Shown here piece by piece: positions 61,857 to 64,000 of a stretch of 64,000 nt of DNA. Position numbers and translations under genes: made by a program. Every line of letters begins with the position of its first letter. The stretch's first letter is position 1. Source of the stretch: CAWDMC01 sp963803295 (GTDB lineage Bacteria > Acidobacteriota > Terriglobia > UBA7540); the NCBI GenBank assembly GCA_963803295.1, contig CAWDMC010000009.1, positions 372,001-436,000 of the forward strand, read 5' to 3'. The notes beneath the pieces are model-generated. The model ran no database searches. It was given only the letters and a program-made list of their open reading frames with translations, and was not told the origin of the DNA.

Positions 61857-62552
61857 CTAGCCGCCCGTTCGGCCGCGAACCGCCGGCACTGGCGCCGGAA
61901 GCTGCGCCGCCCGGTTAGGAAAAGCGCGACCCGACGGGCTGGGTGCAAACTGGACCGGAGAGGGCAAAGAATCCTGTGCGGCCAGTCGCCGATATTGGCA
62001 ATCCAGGTCAAACTTGAACGACACCCTGTCAGGCTGATCGTCCTGGTAGTACTGCCGCAAGTGCACGTCGGCGAAACTGCCTGATTGTTTTAGGGCGGCG
62101 ATGAACCCGGCTATGGCAGGCACCGAGTCAGCGATACCCTTCAGGAGTATGCGATCGCCATCGGGAGCGACAGAAAGCAGATAGAGCCCGTCGGTTCGAC
62201 CCGCCATCAGCCCCAGGCCACTCATGAAGGGCACTGGCCCGGTGCGGCTGGCCTCAAGACTCTCAATGGTACGAATCCGGTCTTCCAGGGCCCGGACCTG
62301 CTGCTGATAACGCTGATTCTCCGCCTGGATGGCGGCCAAACGGGTCTGCTCGGCCCGGGCCTTGGCCATGTCCTGATTCAGCTTGTCGATCTGGTGACTC
62401 CAATTCCACCAGAGGAACCCCAGTACTGCCGCGCACACCGCCGCAGCCATCCCGAACGTGAGGCCGGGATTTGAGAAGTTGAGAGCCGGCCCTCTAGCTG
62501 GTTTGTGGGCGACGTGGCCACTTTCCTCACGCAAAAGGTTAATTCTGATCAT
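61857..62552 (-). CDS. pilN: type IV pilus assembly protein PilN
   Basis: 231 residues. The N-terminal cytoplasmic motif that docks on PilM, MIRINLLREE, is intact. A membrane helix at about 33-52 (GMAAAVCAAVLGFLWWNWSH), a coiled coil at about 55-95, and the periplasmic domain follow. The C-terminus after about 200 is a Pro/Arg-rich tail that is not part of the family domain. Overlaps pilM by ATGA at 62552-62549. Confidence 0.94.
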   Translation of the reverse strand: MIRINLLREESGHVAHKPARGPALNFSNPGLTFGMAAAVCAAVLGFLWWNWSHQIDKLNQDMAKARAEQTRLAAIQAENQRYQQQVRALEDRIRTIESLEASRTGPVPFMSGLGLMAGRTDGLYLLSVAPDGDRILLKGIADSVPAIAGFIAALKQSGSFADVHLRQYYQDDQPDRVSFKFDLDCQYRRLAAQDSLPSPVQFAPSPSGRAFPNRAAQLPAPVPAVRGRTGG

Positions 62553-63607
62553 GATTCGTCAAAGCTCCTGAGCGCCAGCCCCATCGCCACGCTCATCCGG
62601 GGAGCGATTTCCCGGATCAGAGTCACGTCGAATTTCGAAGCCTTGATGTTCACCTCACGGAAGGGGTCCATAATCTCGACCGGAATCTTGAAGTCGTCCT
62701 TCAGAATGTCGAGCAAGCCATCCACTTTGGCAGAACCGCCCGCCAGATAGATCTTCTGCACGCTCTCGTTCGAGGTCGTCTGGCGAAAGAACTCGAAGGT
62801 CTTATCGATTTCGAGCAGCAAGATTTCCGATACCGAGCGAAGATGCGACAGCCGTAACTCGGGCCGGACATTTGCCACGTCATGACCTTGTTTGAAACTC
62901 TCGGCATCGGCGAAACTCAGATCGAGTTCCTTCTGCAGGGCATCCGTGTATTGGTTCCCACCCACAGAGACGTCGCGTGTGAACGCCGAGACGCCGCCTC
63001 GCACGATGTTGATGTTCATCGTGGTGGCCCCGATGTTAAGCAGAGCAACGACCTCCTCGGGGCCCGGATCGTAGTTGACCTCGAAAGCGTTTTGCAGCGC
63101 GAAGGCATCGATGTCCATCACCACCGGCTGTTTGCCGGCCTGGTTGAGTACATCCGTATAGTTCGAGATCTTCTCCTGGCGAACCGCCACCAGCAGCACA
63201 TCATAGGCGTTGCGGCCAGGAGCCTGCCCGAGGACTTGATAATCCCACTTCACTTCGTTCAAGTTAACTTGCAGGTTCTGCCGCGCCTCGTGCAGGATGG
63301 CGTCAGTCAGATCGTCTGGATTCTCCACCTCGACCGTAATCTTCTTGACGATCACCGAGTGTCCGGAAACCGAGGTAGCCACACGTTTGGTGCGGATTCC
63401 ATTCTCGGAGAAGATCTTGCCGATGGCGAGGGCCACCCCCTGGTTGTCGACGATCTGGCCATCCGTAACCGCATCGGGACTGAGATCCTCGAACCCAAGA
63501 TTGGTCAACTCGTAACGATTGCCCTTGCGGCTAAGCTCCACCGCCTTGACCGAGCTGGATCCGATATCGAGGCCAACCAGAGCCTTCTTTCGTCCCAATG
63601 AATACAT
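62549..63607 (-). CDS. pilM: type IV pilus actin-like ATPase PilM
   Basis: 352 residues from ATG 63607 (MYSLGRKKALVGLDIGSSSV), preceded by GAGGAAGG; the upstream ATGs in this frame overlap that site. Actin/FtsA fold: phosphate-1 loop GLDIGSSSVKAVEL near 13, connect/phosphate-2 region EVVALLNIGATTMNINIVRG near 190, adenosine loop QKIYLAGGSAKVDGLLDIL near 285. It sits on the cytoplasmic face and binds the PilN N-terminus. First gene of the pil operon after the HTH gene. Confidence 0.95.
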   Translation of the reverse strand: MYSLGRKKALVGLDIGSSSVKAVELSRKGNRYELTNLGFEDLSPDAVTDGQIVDNQGVALAIGKIFSENGIRTKRVATSVSGHSVIVKKITVEVENPDDLTDAILHEARQNLQVNLNEVKWDYQVLGQAPGRNAYDVLLVAVRQEKISNYTDVLNQAGKQPVVMDIDAFALQNAFEVNYDPGPEEVVALLNIGATTMNINIVRGGVSAFTRDVSVGGNQYTDALQKELDLSFADAESFKQGHDVANVRPELRLSHLRSVSEILLLEIDKTFEFFRQTTSNESVQKIYLAGGSAKVDGLLDILKDDFKIPVEIMDPFREVNIKASKFDVTLIREIAPRMSVAMGLALRSFDES

Positions 63608-63652
63608 TCTCTCAACCTTCCTCATCATCTTTCGGCAGAAGAACGTCCGGAC

Positions 63653-63877
63653 TTAAGAGGATTTTTCTACATGTTTCTTATGGATAGTCCGATCGAGACG
63701 GCTAGTGCTCTTCTCTTCCATCCACGAATCGAGCAGCGTCTTTTTGAACTTCCACCGGTTGCCTAACTTGAATGCCGGGATCTCTTCCTGGAGCACATAC
63801 TTGTAGAGCGTCTCGCGCGAGATACCAAGATATTGAGACGCCTCGCGGATATTCATAACTTCTCTGAAATCTGACAT
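63653..63877 (-). CDS. BldC/excisionase-type MerR-like HTH protein
   Basis: 74 residues from ATG 63877 (MSDFREVMNIREASQYLGIS). A TTG at 63907 also opens the frame but is less likely. The whole protein is one winged-helix domain: MNIREASQYLGISRETLYKY, then EIPAFKLGNRWKFKKTLLDS, ending in a short basic tail. Standing 45 nt upstream of pilM in the same direction, it is a candidate regulator of the pilus operon, as seen with similar small HTH genes next to pil genes in other phyla. Not proven. Confidence 0.85.
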   Translation of the reverse strand: MSDFREVMNIREASQYLGISRETLYKYVLQEEIPAFKLGNRWKFKKTLLDSWMEEKSTSRLDRTIHKKHVEKSS

Positions 63878-63907
63878 GATCAGCCTGTAAGGTAGTTTCT
63901 CTTCCAA

Positions 63908-64000
63908 CTAGATCGTTCGATGGAGCGCGTATTGCGCCGTCACTCCAGCTGGGTTATTGGCACTTAACATCACCACGCTGCTATTGTCCACTTGATGCGC
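63908..64000. other. window end, no feature seen
   Basis: About 90 bases upstream of the HTH gene. It must contain the promoter of the HTH-pil operon, but no clear -35/-10 pair is visible and nothing else is recognisable. Confidence 0.3.

Overview
The window is one continuous stretch of a GC-rich bacterial chromosome, most likely from an Acidobacteriota (Terriglobia-like) soil organism. This rests on gene content: an Oar-like TonB-dependent receptor with an N-terminal carboxypeptidase-regulatory domain, an Acidobacteria-style nucleoside hydrolase, a pilM-N-O-P-Q operon, a pepP-accB-accC-thiE neighbourhood, many small palindromic intergenic repeats, and short peptides with an F(S/T)AE(A/L)SL N-terminus. 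No rRNA, tRNA or CRISPR array was found.  Layout. 1-12.5 kb (all minus strand): a truncated MFS transporter, a TolC-type outer membrane factor with a good promoter, a ppiC/SurA-like PPIase - YhaM-like nuclease - BlaI-like repressor operon, a nucleoside hydrolase, the large TonB receptor and a TPR protein. 13.2-16.1 kb (plus): a beta-barrel-like protein followed by four small secreted or membrane-anchored proteins that share one short beta-rich domain, which I compare with an Sm-like fold; the last has two copies of it. 16.2-21.9 kb: a frameshifted GH2 glycosidase, a quinone oxidoreductase, an HtrA-like protease without signal peptide, and a frameshifted coiled-coil membrane protein. 22.28-26.39 kb: a four-gene IS21-type transposon (istB, istA, a ParB-like gene and a tandem zinc-finger gene) with paired terminal repeats and a possible 6-bp target duplication, sitting beside a REP-like hairpin. 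26.4-36.7 kb: uvrA carrying an in-frame palindromic element, a dihydroorotate dehydrogenase-like gene overlapping pyruvate:ferredoxin oxidoreductase, a PLD nuclease and a UroD/MtbA-like methyltransferase. 37-39.2 kb: a DUF362 protein and an AmmeMemoRadiSam radical SAM enzyme, both with twin-arginine N-termini. 39.5-50.3 kb: nth, a two-peptide operon, a beta-hydroxyacid dehydrogenase-like protein, an amino acid permease, a CobW GTPase, a SpoIIE phosphatase, and the ATP-grasp / alpha-E / transglutaminase trio. 50.6-57.7 kb: two further permeases, thiE, accC, accB and pepP. 58-64 kb: pilQ-P-O-N-M preceded by a BldC/excisionase-like HTH gene.  The items most likely to be under-described are the four-gene IS21-type element, the cluster of secreted Sm-like proteins, the tandem F-x-A-E-x-S-L peptides under an 11-bp direct repeat, and the palindrome inside uvrA. 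Three genes are broken by a single extra base in a homopolymer (T3, A5, T8). This may be real decay, programmed slippage, or sequencing error, and the reads would have to decide.
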